Shown here: positions 21,330 through 33,157 of the stretch, piece after piece
How the letters are laid out: every line of letters begins with the position of its first letter
How positions within the stretch are numbered: position 1 is the stretch's first letter
DNA from: Zantedeschia hybrid cultivar
Lineage: Eukaryota > Streptophyta > Magnoliopsida > Alismatales > Araceae
DNA length: 64,000 nucleotides
Direction: 5' to 3'
Assembly (NCBI GenBank): GCA_030544215.1
Contig: JARZZO010000002.1
Span: forward strand, 28,953,395 to 29,017,394
Program-made: the position numbers and the translations under genes
The notes under the pieces: generated by a model
Told to the model about the DNA's origin: nothing
The model's database searches: none
Seen by the model: only the letters and a program-made list of their open reading frames with translations

Positions 21330-22098
21330 TGATGTAGCCGAAGCTATCACGGTCGGATTCCGAGATTAGAATCCGACAGTCGAAGAAGAAGACCGACAGG
21401 GATTCGGATCGAGACAAGGGCAGAGTGGGGCCGAGGCTCCGAAGCCGAAGGGCGCCCAAACGAAGACTTACCGAGGGCGAAGCGGCCTTCGCAGGGCCGA
21501 AGGGGACCAGACTGGCGAAGGGCGACGCCGAAACCAGAGGAAGAAAAACCGAGGCCGGTGGCCGAGGACGACTCGGAGAGGTCGGCGAAGATTCAAACCG
21601 AAACCCCTGTAAGGAGAAGAACTGGTCAGTGAGGGTCCCGGGCTTCGGCCCAAGAGAACCCCCTCCGACGGCTAAGTTAGCTTCTGAAGAAGATTCGATT
21701 CAGAAGAGAAAGAAGAAGAAGAAGCTTTAATGCTTTTGGACTATTGTTCTTGGTCAAGAAGACATACCTTTTGTAATAAATAACCGTGTATTTATAACTG
21801 AGGATAGAGGTTACTTGGTTGTGGCAGCCGATATAGGACTATATTTTAGTTTACTGGTAAACTGCCATAGTGCCTTACCCTCCCACCGGACTGGGCCGGA
21901 TACAGCTACTGGGCCGAAGGTTGGGAGCCGCTGTTGGGCCGAATGCCACTAGTGGGCTGAAGCTAATTGGGTTGAAGGCCGCTAGCTGGGCCGAGGCCAA
22001 TTGGGCTGAGCGCCGCTGATGGGCCGAAGGCTGCTGGCCCGCTAACGGGCCGAAGGCCGCTGGACCGCTAATGGGCCGAATCGGATTCTGCCCCATCA
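21330..22098 (-). repeat. 5' LTR of element 1
   Basis: 769 bp, TGATG...CATCA, same length as 10701-11469. TATAAATA on the minus strand at 21796-21789 would drive the genomic transcript. Followed on the right by the AACCC target duplication. Confidence 0.95.
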
Positions 22099-22103
22099 AA
22101 CCC

Positions 22104-22925
22104 TATATATTTAGCATCATAGAAGAGTGATACTTGTGGTGTAGCTCAAAAATGAGAATGTTTTTTTGAATTTTTTTTATAGTCTGTCATAGCATGCCCT
22201 ACATGTCTATACAACTCAATCTTCAATTTGACAACTCAAAAAAAATTAAAAATCAAGAGTTGAGTCTCAATGAATATTAAACACCTATAATAAGTCAAGA
22301 CTAATAAAATAGAGCACGATTCTAATTTTTTTTTATCCATTCGATCATAGATCAAATAATACCAATGTATAAAACATATTGGGGCGACCATAAAAAATTC
22401 AGAAAAATTATCCTTATTTTCTGAGCTGCAGCAAGTATTACTTATCATAGAATTGTGACTATTATCATGCTGCAGTTCACTGTGCCACAATGGCTCTATT
22501 AAGCTTGGTGGCTGCATTCTTTTCCTTTTCCTTTTTCTTTTAAAGAGAAAAGTCAGCCTAGCTGAGTTGGACACGTCGGATTCCTTGAGAATTGAGACCA
22601 TCCAACCATGCACCATGTGCGATTGAGTGGCCTTGATAATACCATAGTAATTGTCACAACAAGAGAGCTATGTCTTATAGTTGGTGTCTCATGCTTTTTT
22701 AAATGAGAACATTATTGGTTCGACTATCATTTGACATGTAAAAACTTCTCCTCGTACAAAGATGACGATTTCTTTTCCAATGATGATGTTGAATTCGAAA
22801 TTATGTTCAAATAGACATGGGAGAACCGTCAATATGCAAAGTATCCATATTAAGAGGAATAATATTGAGCGAAGACTGAATCTTCCTCAGTTGGGAAAAC
22901 TTATACATGTAAGCTTGCTTGAATG
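22104..22925. other. spacer between the two Tat elements
   Basis: AT-rich, no recognisable gene or repeat. It separates the two divergent 5' LTRs and may preserve host sequence older than either insertion. Confidence 0.5.
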
Positions 22926-22930
22926 GTTAT

Positions 22931-23768
22931 TGATGAGGCAGAATCCGATTCGGCCCATTAAAACAAGCCCAAACCTAGTTCAGCCCAGCAGCAGCACTAA
23001 AAGGCCCTCAGGAGGCCTCCGGCCCGCTAACGGCCCAACAGCCCTCGGCCCGTAAGCGGCACAGTAGCCCTCGGCCCAGCAGGCTTCGGCCCATCAGCGG
23101 CCCAACCCCCTTCGGCCCAACAGCCGTGTTCGGCCCACTCCGGTAGAGGACTAGGCACTATGGCGGTTTACCAGTAAGCCCGGAACATAGTCCTATATCG
23201 GCTATCACCGTTAACCATCCTCTATCCTCTGCTATAAATACACCGCTATTTATTGCCAAAGGTATCTCTCCGAGACCCTCAAGGACCATAGTCCAAATAG
23301 CCTTAAAGCTACTCTTTGTCTTCTGAATCGAATCTTCTTCAGAAGCTAACTTAACCGTAGGAGGGGGTTCCTAAGGGCCAAAGCCCGGGACTCCTGTTGA
23401 CCGGTTTCTTCTTCTTTCCCTCCTGCAAGGGCTCGGTTCGAATCACCGCCGACCTCCCCGAGTCGGTCTCGGCCGCCGACCTCGGACTTCTCCCACCGGT
23501 CTCGACGCCGTGCGCCGGCTGCCCCTCGACCGAAGGAGACTCGGTTTCGCACCGCCCACTCATCAACCGGAGAAGCCTCGGCCCCACTTTCCGAAGACAA
23601 GCCAGCCTCCGACCGAGTCACTCTCGGTCTCGGACCTTCGGCTTCGCCTCTGCCTCCGTCGCCTTCCGGATCTCGTCGGGCCTCTTTTACCGATCCGACC
23701 CAGCTCCGGATCCCAGAAACTTCGGATTCCAGCTTCGGAATCCGGTCGTGATAGCTTCGGCTACATCA
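22931..23768 (+). repeat. 5' LTR of element 2
   Basis: TGATGAGG...CTACATCA, 838 bp. The left third is rich in CGGCCCA words, TATAAATA lies at 23233-23240, and a C-rich U5-like part follows. Long open frames inside it also occur in the 3' LTR and are not genes. Confidence 0.95.
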
Positions 23769-23770
23769 CG

Positions 23771-23787
23771 TGGCGCCGTCTGTGGGA
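23771..23787 (+). other. primer-binding site of element 2
   Basis: TGGCGCCGTCTGTGGGA, two bases after the 5' LTR, identical to element 1. The gag start codon follows at 23804. Confidence 0.8.
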
Positions 23788-23803
23788 AACAAACAAACAA
23801 GTC

Positions 23804-24930
23804 ATGTCTCAACGACCTGTAACCCGACGATCCGGACAGAATGAAGCAGAGGCACGGGAAGCCTCGGCACAGCTGCTGCCCTCCGAAGGTGCCTCTTCTG
23901 CTCCGCCAAGCGTGGCTCTGCCCGTCATACCAGAGTCCCTCGCTGCGGAAGATCGAGTGGGAGTGCTCCAGCAACAAGTGGCAACGCTAGCCGCTGTTGT
24001 CACGTCCCTCGCGCCTCTTCAGGAGATGGTATCCGCTATCGCCCAGCGCATGGGATTGCTGGGACAGCCTCCTCAGCAAGCACAGCTCCCCCCGCTCTAT
24101 CTAGTCCAAGATACAAGGTTCCGGCCAACGCCTACACCGGTTTCCCCCGACGAAACCGCTACGGCACGCAGCGAGCCATTGGCGCTGCTTACCCGAGCCC
24201 CTCGCGTTGACCGCATAACGGAGCAAGGCTATGCTTCGTAGGAATTCCGCCCGGCTAAGACCGGAGGACAATCAGTCGCCACCTCGACCGCCTCGGACCT
24301 GGACCGGCGGCTGACGGCAATGCGGAAGGAAATGCAGCAGATGGTGTCTCGGCCCTACGGGGCGCCCCTTGCTAGCAACATCCTGGAGCAGACTCCGTTC
24401 ACGCCAGAGCTCCTGGCTACCGAGGTGCCTCCCAATTTCAAACTGCCGAAGGGCCCTCTCTACGACGGAATGACAGATCCGGTCTGTCATTTCCAGAGAT
24501 TCAACACATACCTCTCGGTCCGAGGGGTCGCCGAGGCAGTCCGCTGCTGACTTTTCCCCCTCACCCTTGAGAAGACTGCCCTTACCTGGTTCGAGACACT
24601 GGCCCCCAACTCCATCCACTCCCTGGTCCAGTTGGGCCAGCTGTTTATCGACCAATTTTATGACGCCACCCGGCAGTGTAAAACTTCCACCAGCTTACTA
24701 GCCATCCGACAAGGCCCCACTGAAACTCTCCAGGAGTATTTCACCAAGTTTCGGACCGAGGCCGCCCAAATCCCAAACCTCGATAGCTCGATTGCGGTCT
24801 CGGCCGTGATCAGCGGGTGTCGGGACGAAGGGCTCCTCGGCTCCATTGGGAAACACCATCCCCCTACTTTCCAAGACCTCGTAGCCCGGGCCCACAAGTA
24901 CATCAACCGGGAGGCCCTGATGATGTCCAA
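23804..24930 (+). pseudogene. gag of element 2, two in-frame stops
   Basis: Begins M-S-Q-R-P-V-T-R-R like element 1. The same frame runs through the gag domain (Y-D-G-M-T-D-P, H-F-Q-R-F-N-T-Y, L-F-I-D-Q-F-Y) into pol without a programmed shift. TAG at 24239-24241 and TGA at 24548-24550 interrupt it; element 1 has sense codons at both places. Without these stops gag and pol would be one fused polyprotein. Confidence 0.9.
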
Positions 24931-26262
24931 AGGTAAAGGCGTAGTCGAAGCAGCGTCGGCACCTACCCCCCAGGTGGTCCGACCTCGGCCCGAAGATCAA
25001 GAGCCCTCCCGAAAGCGATATCGCAGGGAGGACTGGGACAGAGAAAGGCGACGGGACCCGCAACAGCGGTACCTACCCCTGCCTGCTCCCCCTTCCCGAA
25101 TGCTCATGGAGGTGAAGGGCATGATCTGGCGACCAGAGCGCATAAAGACAAATCCTCGCCGAAGGGACCCCGGCAAATACTGCGAGTATCACCAGGAGAT
25201 CGGCCATACGACGGACGAGTGCCGGCAGCTTCGAGAAGAAATCGACCGCCTCATCCGGGAGGGAAGACTGCCGCAGCTTCGACGAGAGCAGCCCCCGCCA
25301 CAGCGAAACCGGGACGTCTCTGAGACGCCCAGGCAACAGCAACCCCCGGTGAAAGAAGCTGCTCCACCGCCGAAGGTCACCTCGGCCCCGGTAGAAGTAT
25401 CCCATCAGAGACCCAGCTCTGGGTCCATTATGATGATATCCGGAGGGCCGGGAGAAGGGTCAAGACGACGGCAGTGCAGCTCTGCAACTATAGCAGCGGT
25501 CGACGTCGAGCCGAAGCGGCCTCGCCAAGAAGATATTACCTTCGGCTCAGAGGACCTGGTTGATATTCAGGTCCCTCACGACGACGCCCTCGTCATAAAC
25601 GCTGTAATAAATAGTTACGATGTACATCGTATTTTTGTCGATAATGGAAGTGCCCCGAACATCTTATTTTACGACTGCTTTGTAAAAATGGGATTGAGTG
25701 AGGCTAATATGAAGCCTCACCGGGGCCCCCTCTTCGGTTTTAATGGCTCGCCCTGCCGAGTAGAGGGCATTGTCCGACTCCCTGTAACCATGGGCTCCGC
25801 CCCCCGGCAACTAACCGTTGAAACGGATTTTGCCGTTGTAAAAATCGATTCAGCCTACAACGCCATCTTCGGCCGAAGGCTAATCGGCGGGGTCGGGGCC
25901 GTGCCTCCGTCTTTCCATCAAAAGCTAAAGTTTCATACTAGCCATGGAATAGGCGAGGCCAAGGGAAATCAAGAAGCAGCCCGGCAATGCTATATGATCT
26001 CGGTCAAAGGGAAGGCTGCAGCTGAAACCCTAGCAATCGAATCATCAGCCGAGGCGTCCGCGGGAGAAGCACTCATCGCCATTCCGATCCCGGGGGGTGA
26101 AGGAAGAACTCTGATGATAGGCTCTGGCCTGGAGAAGGCCGAAGCGGAGAAACTCACCGAGTTCTTAAAAAAGAATCTCGACGTCTTCGCCTGGTCTCCG
26201 ACAGATATGCCCGGGGTCGACCCGGAGGTAGCGGAGCACCGACTACACACCGATCCCGACCA
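24931..26262 (+). pseudogene. gag C-terminus, zinc knuckle and protease, element 2
   Basis: Open in the gag frame. The zinc knuckle C-E-Y-H-Q-E-I-G-H-T-T-D-E-C has C-x2-H-x4-H-x4-C spacing at about 25180-25221. The protease motif V-D-N-G-S has its Asp codon at 25640-25642. A conserved F-G-F-N-G-S-P-C-R-V-E-G-I-V block follows, as expected for a pepsin-like retroviral-type protease that matures the polyprotein. Listed as pseudogene because the parent frame is broken on both sides. Confidence 0.85.
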
Positions 26263-27400
26263 GCCCCCGGTTAAGCAGAAGCGGCGTACCTTCAATCAGG
26301 AAAGGAGAGCCGCCATCCAAGCCGAAGTGCAGAAGGGGCTGGACGGCGGGCACCTCCGAGAGGTGCATCACCCGGACTGGATCGCCAACGTAGTGATGGT
26401 GCCGAAGAAGGATGGCAAGTGGCGAATGTGCGTAGACTTCACCAACCTCAACAAGGCCTGTCCGATGGATAGCTTCCCGCTGCCTCGGATAGATCAGGTG
26501 GTGGATGCAACCTCCGGCCACGAACTCTTAAGCTTCCTCGACGCCTATTCAGGCTATCACCAGATCCGAATGCATCCGGATGATGAAAGCAAAACCAGCT
26601 TCACGACCGATCTGGGTCTATATTGCTATACCCGGATGCCCTTCGGTCTGAAGAATGCCGGGGCGACATACCAGCGCCTCGTCAATAAAGTGTTCGCCCC
26701 GCAGCTCGGCCGCAACATGGAAGTCTATATAGACGACATGCTGGTCAAAAGCCGCGTCGCTGCAGAACATTTGACTGACTTAGCCGAGACATTCTCCGCC
26801 CTGCGGCGATACAAGATGAAGCTGAACCGGGCCAAGTGCGCCTTCGGGGTAGCCTCCGGGAAGTTCCTCGGCTACATGGTCACCCACCGAGGGGTAGAAG
26901 CTAACCCCGAGAAGGTTTCGGCCATCATACAAATGCGCTCCCCGGCAAACCTCCGAGAGGTGCAGAAGCTGAACGGGAGGATCGCAGCCCTAAGCCGCTT
27001 CATGTCAAGAGCGGCAGATTACTGTTTCCCCTTCTTCAAGCTACTGAAGAAGGCCAATAGCTTCGACTGGACGATGAGTGCCAGGCAGCCTTCGACCAGC
27101 TGAAAGCCTACCTCTCCAAAGTCCCCATTCTGTCCAAGCCAGTCCCCGGGGAGCCTCTGAGCCTTTACCTCGCAGTATCCGAGACAGCCCTCAGCGCCGT
27201 CCTCGTCCGAGAGCAAGATGGCGTTCAGAAGCCAGTCTATTATACCAGCCGAGCCCTTCAAGGAGCAGAACTCCGGTATCTCGAGCTGGAAAAATTGGCT
27301 TTGGCCCTCGTCTCATCCGCGAGGAGGCTCCGGCCTTATTTTCTTGCCCATTCAGTAAAGGTTCTCACCGACCAGCCCCTGAGGCAAATTCTCTCCCGGC
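26263..27400 (+). pseudogene. reverse transcriptase and RNaseH, element 2
   Basis: RT from P-P-V-K-Q-K-R through C-V-D-F-T-N-L-N-K-A-C-P, with catalytic Y-I-D-D at 26726-26737. A one-base loss near 27074 shifts the frame at the RT-RNaseH connection, giving TGA at 27101-27103. RNaseH then continues in the next frame (P-V-Y-Y-T-S-R-A-L, L-T-D-Q-P-L-R-Q). Confidence 0.9.
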
Positions 27401-28137
27401 CGGAGGTATCCGGTAGGCTGGCGAAATGGGCGATTGAGCTAGGAGAGTTCGACATCTCCTACGCACCTCGGGTAGCAATAAAAGCCCAGGCATTGGTGGA
27501 CTTCATCGCCGAACTCACTCCCAGCGCTTCCTCGGCACCTCAGCCGAAAGCTGACATGCCCGAAGCCGAGGACACTTCGGCTCACACACCAGCAGACGAG
27601 TGGCAACTCTTTGTAGACGGCTCCGCGTGTTCCACGGGCAGCGGCGCCGGATGGATCCTGGCATCGCCCGAAGGAGTCGTCACGGAGTACGCATTGCGCT
27701 TCTCCTTTCCAGCCACTAATAATGCCGCCGAGTACGAAGCCCTCATTTCTGGCCTCCGGGCCGCGAGGAAGTTCGGCGCTCGGAACGTAAAAGCCTTCAG
27801 CGACTCTCAGCTGATCGCCAGTCATATTTCCGGGGAATACGAAGCTCGGGATGTGATAATGGCATCTTATCTCCAGGTGACTCGCAAGATCCTCGCTCAA
27901 TTCGATTCTTATGAAATCGTGCGGATCCCGAGAGCCGAGAATGCCCGAGCCGATGCACTTTCCCGGCTGGCGTCAACCCAAGACGGGGGAGGAGGCCGAA
28001 TGATCATAGTAGAGGAACTCGCCGAACCAAGCCTTGGCGAGCCTGAGGCCATGCAAATAACCGAGGCCGAAGCCGAGACCTGGATGACTCCCCTCGTCGC
28101 TTTTCTCCTCTCCAAGGAGAAGTCCCGCCATATTTAA
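27401..28137 (+). pseudogene. second RNaseH (aRH), element 2
   Basis: W-Q-L-F-V-D-G-S-A with Asp at 27616-27618, then A-A-E-Y-E-A-L, F-S-D-S-Q-L and N-A-R-A-D-A-L-S, so all four acidic positions are present. This extra RNaseH is diagnostic for Tat elements. A frameshift near 28115 ends the frame in TAA at 28135-28137. Confidence 0.9.
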
Positions 28138-29318
28138 GGGAGGCGAAGCACGTTCGGCAACGCTCATCCCACTTCCTCCTTCTGGACGGGCTACTATACA
28201 AGAAGTCCTTCGGCCGACCGCTATTACGGTGCCTCGGCCCGACCGAAGCCGACTACGCCATGAGAGAAGTACACGAAGGGGTATGCGGAGCACATACGGG
28301 AGGAAGGGCCCTGGCTCACAAGCTTTTAAGGCAAGGATACTGGTGGCCGACACTTCGAGAGGACGCTTTAGCCCTCGTACGGCGCTGTGATCAGTGCCAG
28401 AGGTTTAGCTCCCTCATCCACCAGGCGGCCACCCTTCTGACCCCCTTATCCGACCCCTGGCCTTTCGCTCAATGGGGAATCGACCTCCTGGGGCCTTTTC
28501 CCATTGCCATCGGCCAAAGGAAATTCCTCATCGTGGCAGTAGACTATTTTACCAAGTGGGTAGAAGCCGAACCCCTCGCGTTAATAACCGATAGCAATGC
28601 TTGGAACTTCGTATGGAAGTCCATCATCTGCCGGTTCGGCATCCCCCGGGCCATCATTTCGGACAACGGCAAGCAGTTCGATAGCCGTCGGTTCAGCGAC
28701 AATTGCGCCGGCTTCGGCATTCTTCATAAGTTCACTTCGGTAGCACACCCTCGGGCAAACGGCCAGGTTGAAGTTACCAACCGAAGCCTGCTGCAGGGAC
28801 TGAAAACCCGCCTCGGCGAAGCCAAAGGCCGATGGGTAGAGGAGCTACCGAGTGTTCTATGGGCATATCGGACTACGAGCCGAACCCTTACCGGCGAAAC
28901 TCCATTTCGCATGGCTTATGGGATAGAGGCCGTTATTCCAGTGGAAATCGGCCTTCCCTCTCCAAGAATCATTGCCTACGATCCGGAGGCCAATGTAGAA
29001 GGCTTGAAGGATCATCTGGACCTCATAGAAGAAACCCGAGATAAGGCTCGCATCCGGCTGGCGGCTTATCAGCAGCGCATGGCCAGGTACCACAACACTT
29101 GAGTGAAGCCCCGAAGCTTTGAAATCGGGAGCCTCGTATTAAGGAATGCTCATGCTTCTAAACCGGCCGAAGCCGCAGGAAAGCTTGCCCCCAACTGGGA
29201 GGGGCCTTATCGGGTCAGAGAGGTAATCAGACGAGGGGCTTATCGGTTGGATACCCTTTCGGGACAACCTCTCCCTCGCACCTGGAATGTAGAACGCCTT
29301 CGGCGTTATTTTATGTAA
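28118..29318 (+). pseudogene. integrase of element 2, one in-frame stop
   Basis: H2C2 zinc module (H-E-G-V-C-G-A-H to C-D-Q-C-Q-R-F), then core with Asp codons at 28492-28494 and 28662-28664 and Glu at 28770-28772. TGA at 29100-29102 cuts off the C-terminal SH3-like part, which continues in frame to the natural stop at 29316-29318. Confidence 0.9.
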
Positions 29319-29388
29319 ACCACTTCTCCTGGACTTTTAGCCGGAAGGCATGAATAAATGTCTCTTTTTCAGAAAACTTGTGTATCTC

Positions 29389-30035
29389 TCTAAGTCCGTG
29401 TAAACCGTACCGGGAGTGGCTTCGGCCATGCAAATCGTATCGGGAGCGGCATGGTATTCTAAGTCCGTGTAAACCGTACCGGGAGTGGCTTCGGCCATGC
29501 AAACCGTATCGGGAGCGGCATGGTATTCTAAGTCCATGTAAACCGTACCGGAAGTGGCTTCGGCCATGCAAACCGTATCGGGAGCGGCATGGTATTCTAA
29601 GTCCGTGTAAACCGTACCGGGGGTGGCTTCGGCGATGCAAACCGTATCGGGAGCTGCAAGGTATTCTCTCTAAGTCCGTGCAAACCGTACCGGGAGTGGC
29701 TTCGGCCATGCAAACCGTATCGGGAGCGGCATGAGTTCTTATTCCAAGCCTGCAGGTAACCTGATCCGAGGGTGGCTCCGGCCATGTATACCGGATCGGG
29801 AAGCGGCAAGGTATTCTCTCTAAGTCCGTGCAAACCGTACCGGGAGTGGCTTCGGCCATGCGAACCGTATCGGGAGCGGCATGAGTTCTTATTCCGAACC
29901 CGCAGGTAACCTGATCCGAGGGTGGCTCCGGCCATGTATACCGGATCGGGAAGTGGCAAGGTATATCTCTAAGTCCGCGTAAACCAAGACGGGAGTGGCC
30001 TCGGCCACGCAAACCGCGACGGGAGCGGCAGGATA
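29389..30035. repeat. tandem repeats of element 2 (69 bp, then 150 bp higher-order)
   Basis: TAAGTCCGTG landmarks at 29391, 29460, 29529, 29598 and 29671 give units of 69-73 bp. The spacing then jumps to 150 and 149 bp (29821, 29970), because a unit with CAGGTAACCTGATCCGAGGG has been added and both were copied together. Same family and same position, between convergent pol and antisense genes, as 14998-15712 in element 1. Confidence 0.95.
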
Positions 30036-30333
30036 TCCCCTCGGATCATATGAACCACATTAGTAAAGGCCCCGGCCAGATATACTATCGGTGGCGATAT
30101 TTTATCAACTTCCTATCCGAACCTACATCGGGTCTCGGCCTTGCGAGCTTCAGCAAAAACGACGACAAGATCTTGGATTTATGAAAAACCAGATTCGGTC
30201 GATCACGCACAGCATCAAGGTAGAGCCAAAAATACTTCCTGTATATATACTGAAAAGGAAGTACAAAATCGGCCGTCCACCTGGCCGCAGGCTTACAAAA
30301 GAAGAAAGATAAAAACCGGGACAGGCCCCCGCA

Positions 30334-32689
30334 CTAGCCCTCGGTATTCCCCTCGTCCACATCAACCGGGCTTCGGCCGGGAGATGGGGAGGGAGAATCG
30401 ACTATCTGCACGGCCTCAGACGGGGTGGCCTCGACAGGGGCCTCCTCGGCCGGAACGACCTCATCGACTTCCGCCGAGGCCGGGGCCCTCTCGGCCGCAA
30501 GCCCCTTCCACCAGGACAGGAGCTCTTCGCCTTCCTCGTCCGTCGGCAGGGCAATCCCGGTCAAGTCCACGGTTGGACAAGCCTTCTGGGTGGCAGCCAG
30601 CCCGATGTAGAAGACTGAGGAGGCCGCTAGAAGCTGGGCCTGGATTATCTCCTCAGCGAAGTCCGGGCCGGCCTTATAGTCGGCCACGGCCGAATTGACC
30701 GCCTCCTCCAGCTCCAGCTTCAAGGCCGACAGCTCCTCGACATCGCGACGGTTTTTCGAAGCCCGCCGGGCGTCCTTGTCCTGGATCTGGGCCTTAAGGG
30801 CCCGATTCTCAGCCTGGGCCGCGGCCAGCTCCCGCTCGGCCTTCTCCTTCTCCCGTTCGGCCTTCGTCTTGGCCTCGGAAGAAGCTCGGGCCGCCGCTGC
30901 CTGCTCCTCTAGCTGAGCCCGCATCCGGGCGTTCGCGGCTACGAGCCCGTCGACGCTGGACTCAAAGTCGCGTCCCGCTGAAGGGCCCTCACCTGAACCT
31001 GCCGAAGCCGACGCCCTCTCGGCCTCCAGGAGTTGATCCCGGAGGAGCTCCTGATGATGAATCAGGACGCTATCCGTGACCGCGGCCTGCGGCCAGAAGC
31101 AGATAAGGGTCAGCAAATTCGAAATGAGCTAAAGGAAAGCTAGATTGAAGCACACTAAGAAGCTTCTTACCTGGACCGCCAATCGGGCGCTGATCATCGC
31201 CAGATCAGTGACCGAGTGGTCCTTCAGATCCACCAGAGCCGACGGGAGGGTGAGGCCGCGGAGCAGACGCAGGCATGTCTGCGAGTCCTCCACGCTCTCG
31301 TCTCTATAGATCCCCAGCTCGGGGACCCATAGCTCGCGCTCCTGCGCGCAAGGCACCTGCGGCCCGGCGCCTTCCTGCTCTGCCCTCGCCATCGCGGCCG
31401 GAGGAGAGTCGCCCCTCGGCGCTTCGGGGGACGCCGGCCTCGCGGCCCTTCGGGCCGCGGCGGATCTCCTAACCAACGGAGGGGGCTCTGCCTCTTCAGG
31501 CTCCTCCGCCCGGGGTCGCTTCGACAAACGACCGCCCCTTCGGGCAGCCGACTTACTTTTCCGCTCCCTCTCGAGAGCGGCAGCTGCAGCACGGCCCTCA
31601 GAGGAGGCCGCAGTCATCACGACCCCGGCTCGGGCGCTCGGGGCCACGACGCCTCGTCCAGACCCTCCTGCCGCCTGAGGGCGAGATGGCTGGAGCTGGC
31701 CGCGCTGCTGGGCTATCCGGCTAAGAAGGCCCTGGATCCCAGACATCGCTGCAAATAGAAGAAGAAGTGTTAGATACAAGTAACACACTACGGTTGCAAC
31801 TCAAGACCGACTTACCCTCGGCCGAAGCTTCAGCAACCTCGGCGGCCGGAGGAGCTTCGGCCGGAGGAGCGGCCCCGGCACTTCCTTCGTCCTCCCGTGA
31901 AGTCTCCCCGGGAGGAAGGAAAGGGAAAGCCCGCTCCGGATCCCTCCTCGGGTCCGGCCATGCCTCGGCACCCACAAGCAGCTCCGACTTGCTGAAGAGC
32001 TCCGAAATGTCATACGGAGCCACGGCCTCGATATGGCCCACGATGTTACTCTGGATGGAATTGAGGATGGGAGGATCGGAAAGGCCTGCGGCTAGCGGTG
32101 CCCACTCGGTAGGAAAGGGCCACACGCTCCTCTCATTCTCCGGCAGAGAAACGAGAATAAAATTCCTCTTCCAGCCGTGAATGGACGAGGGCTTCCCGGA
32201 AAAAATGCCTCGGCCGAGACGAGGGACGAAGCTATACCACTCGGATCTCCCCTGCCTTTGGATTTTGAAGAGGTAGCGGAAGATGTTGACCGAGGGAACA
32301 ATCTGCATACGGGCAAACACAACCAAAAAGGCATAGACTGTGCGCCAAGAATTGGGAAAAAATTGGGACGGGGCGAGCCCGTAAAAACAGAGAAGGTTGA
32401 TGACGAAGGTAGAGAGAGGAAGGCGAAAGCCCGCCCGGAAGCTTTCCTCGTAGATAGAGAAACTACCCGGGCGAGGAGTGTTGGCCCTGGTATGAGAACC
32501 GGGCCGATAGGGGGTCATCCAAGAAGGAAGTTGGTAGTAAGAAGCAATGTAACTGACCCCGTCATCCGAGAGGGCGCAGGCTGCTTCTGAAGCAGTCTCG
32601 GGACGACGACGTCCCGAGGAGGAAGCCTGGCCCGGAGTATGAACCTCCTTGGACCCCTCGGCACCGGAGGCCTCGGCTTCTTCGGCCAT
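30334..32689 (-). CDS. antisense gene of Tat element 2 (PF04195-like plus coiled coil), open
   Basis: Three exons on the minus strand, 32689-31816, 31748-31171 and 31086-30334, joined by GT-AG introns of 67 and 84 bp. Lengths sum to 2205 nt, an uninterrupted 734-codon frame. Exon 1 has the PF04195-like region (R-P-G-S-F-S-I-Y, L-C-F-Y-G-L-A-P-S, F-P-N-S-W-R-T-V-Y). Exon 2 is Arg/Ala/Pro-rich, with basic clusters that could be nuclear signals. Exon 3 holds a coiled coil of about 120 residues rich in Glu/Ala/Lys and ends in P-V-D-V-D-E-G. An upstream in-frame ATG at 32806 overlaps a probable leader-intron acceptor, so MAEEAE is preferred. Tat elements such as Grande carry such antisense genes; no biochemical role is known to me. 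Confidence 0.8.
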
Positions 32690-32789
32690 AGTAGAAGCGA
32701 GGGAGTCCAGAGTAAGAGGAGATGACAAAGAAGATTTGGGGGAATGAGATGGAGTATACTCCTCGTCTGAAGGGGTAATCTCGCTCGAA

Positions 32790-32843
32790 GAAGGACTGCG
32801 GGGCATAAGGTCGCGAAGATGGAGAAAGGAGATTGAGGCTTAC
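32790..32843 (-). other. leader intron of antisense gene, element 2 (predicted)
   Basis: Donor AGG/GTAAGCCTCAA begins at 32843 on the minus strand and is identical at the donor to element 1 (12400). A pyrimidine-rich run ends at CCCCGCAG near 32796. If spliced, the ATG at 32806 is removed, which agrees with the downstream start conserved in both elements. Supported by comparison only. Confidence 0.45.
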
Positions 32844-33069
32844 CCTAAAAAGGAAAAAGATCTCTCCTGGATCAGACGCAGCCTCTCAAGCCACAGAACT
32901 CCCCCAACGATCACTTTGGGAGATGGGGATCTTCCTGCGACAGCCGGCGAGCTCGGAAAACACCTCTAGGGGGCTAGCCTTTCGCCGGAGAAGAAGGAGA
33001 GCTCGGGAGATCGCAGAAGAACGCAGGCGCAGGAAGCAGGAAGAAGAACAGTGCCCTGCGAAGGGTTCC

Positions 33070-33077
33070 TATTTATA
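33070..33077 (-). promoter_or_regulatory. TATA box of antisense gene, element 2
   Basis: TATAAATA on the minus strand, with GC-rich flanks, 380 bp upstream of the start codon at 32689. Matches the element 1 box at 12158-12165. Confidence 0.65.
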
Positions 33078-33157
33078 GGCGCAGTTCGAAACCCTTCCCG
33101 CCAAAGCCAACGGCCGAGATCGTTCCCTGCGTCTCGTCGCCTTTCTCGGATGCCCGC

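Larger units (their letters stand above)
10701..22098 (-). mobile_element. Ty3/gypsy Tat-lineage LTR retrotransposon, element 1
   Basis: An 11.4-kb element reading right to left. Both LTRs are 769 bp (10701-11469 and 21330-22098) and the element is flanked by perfect AACCC duplications (10696-10700, 22099-22103). Order on the minus strand: 5' LTR, PBS, gag, protease, RT, RNaseH, second RNaseH, integrase, tandem repeats, then an antisense gene, polypurine tract and 3' LTR. A second RNaseH before integrase and an antisense gene beyond pol place it with Tat elements (Retand/Grande-like; established knowledge). By-eye comparison of the LTRs gives roughly 41 differences in 769 bp. Gag-pol carries at least three in-frame stops and two frameshifts, so it is not autonomous. 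Confidence 0.95.

Noticed and set aside
23346..23822. Long open frames in the 5' LTR of element 2
   Set aside because: The same frames occur in the 3' LTR at 34129-34658; they are LTR sequence without start-site logic or domain.
29389..30035. CRISPR-like regular repeats
   Set aside because: Plant nuclear context, repeats and interspersed parts are all related to one another, and no unique spacers or cas genes exist. The same holds for 61760-63560.
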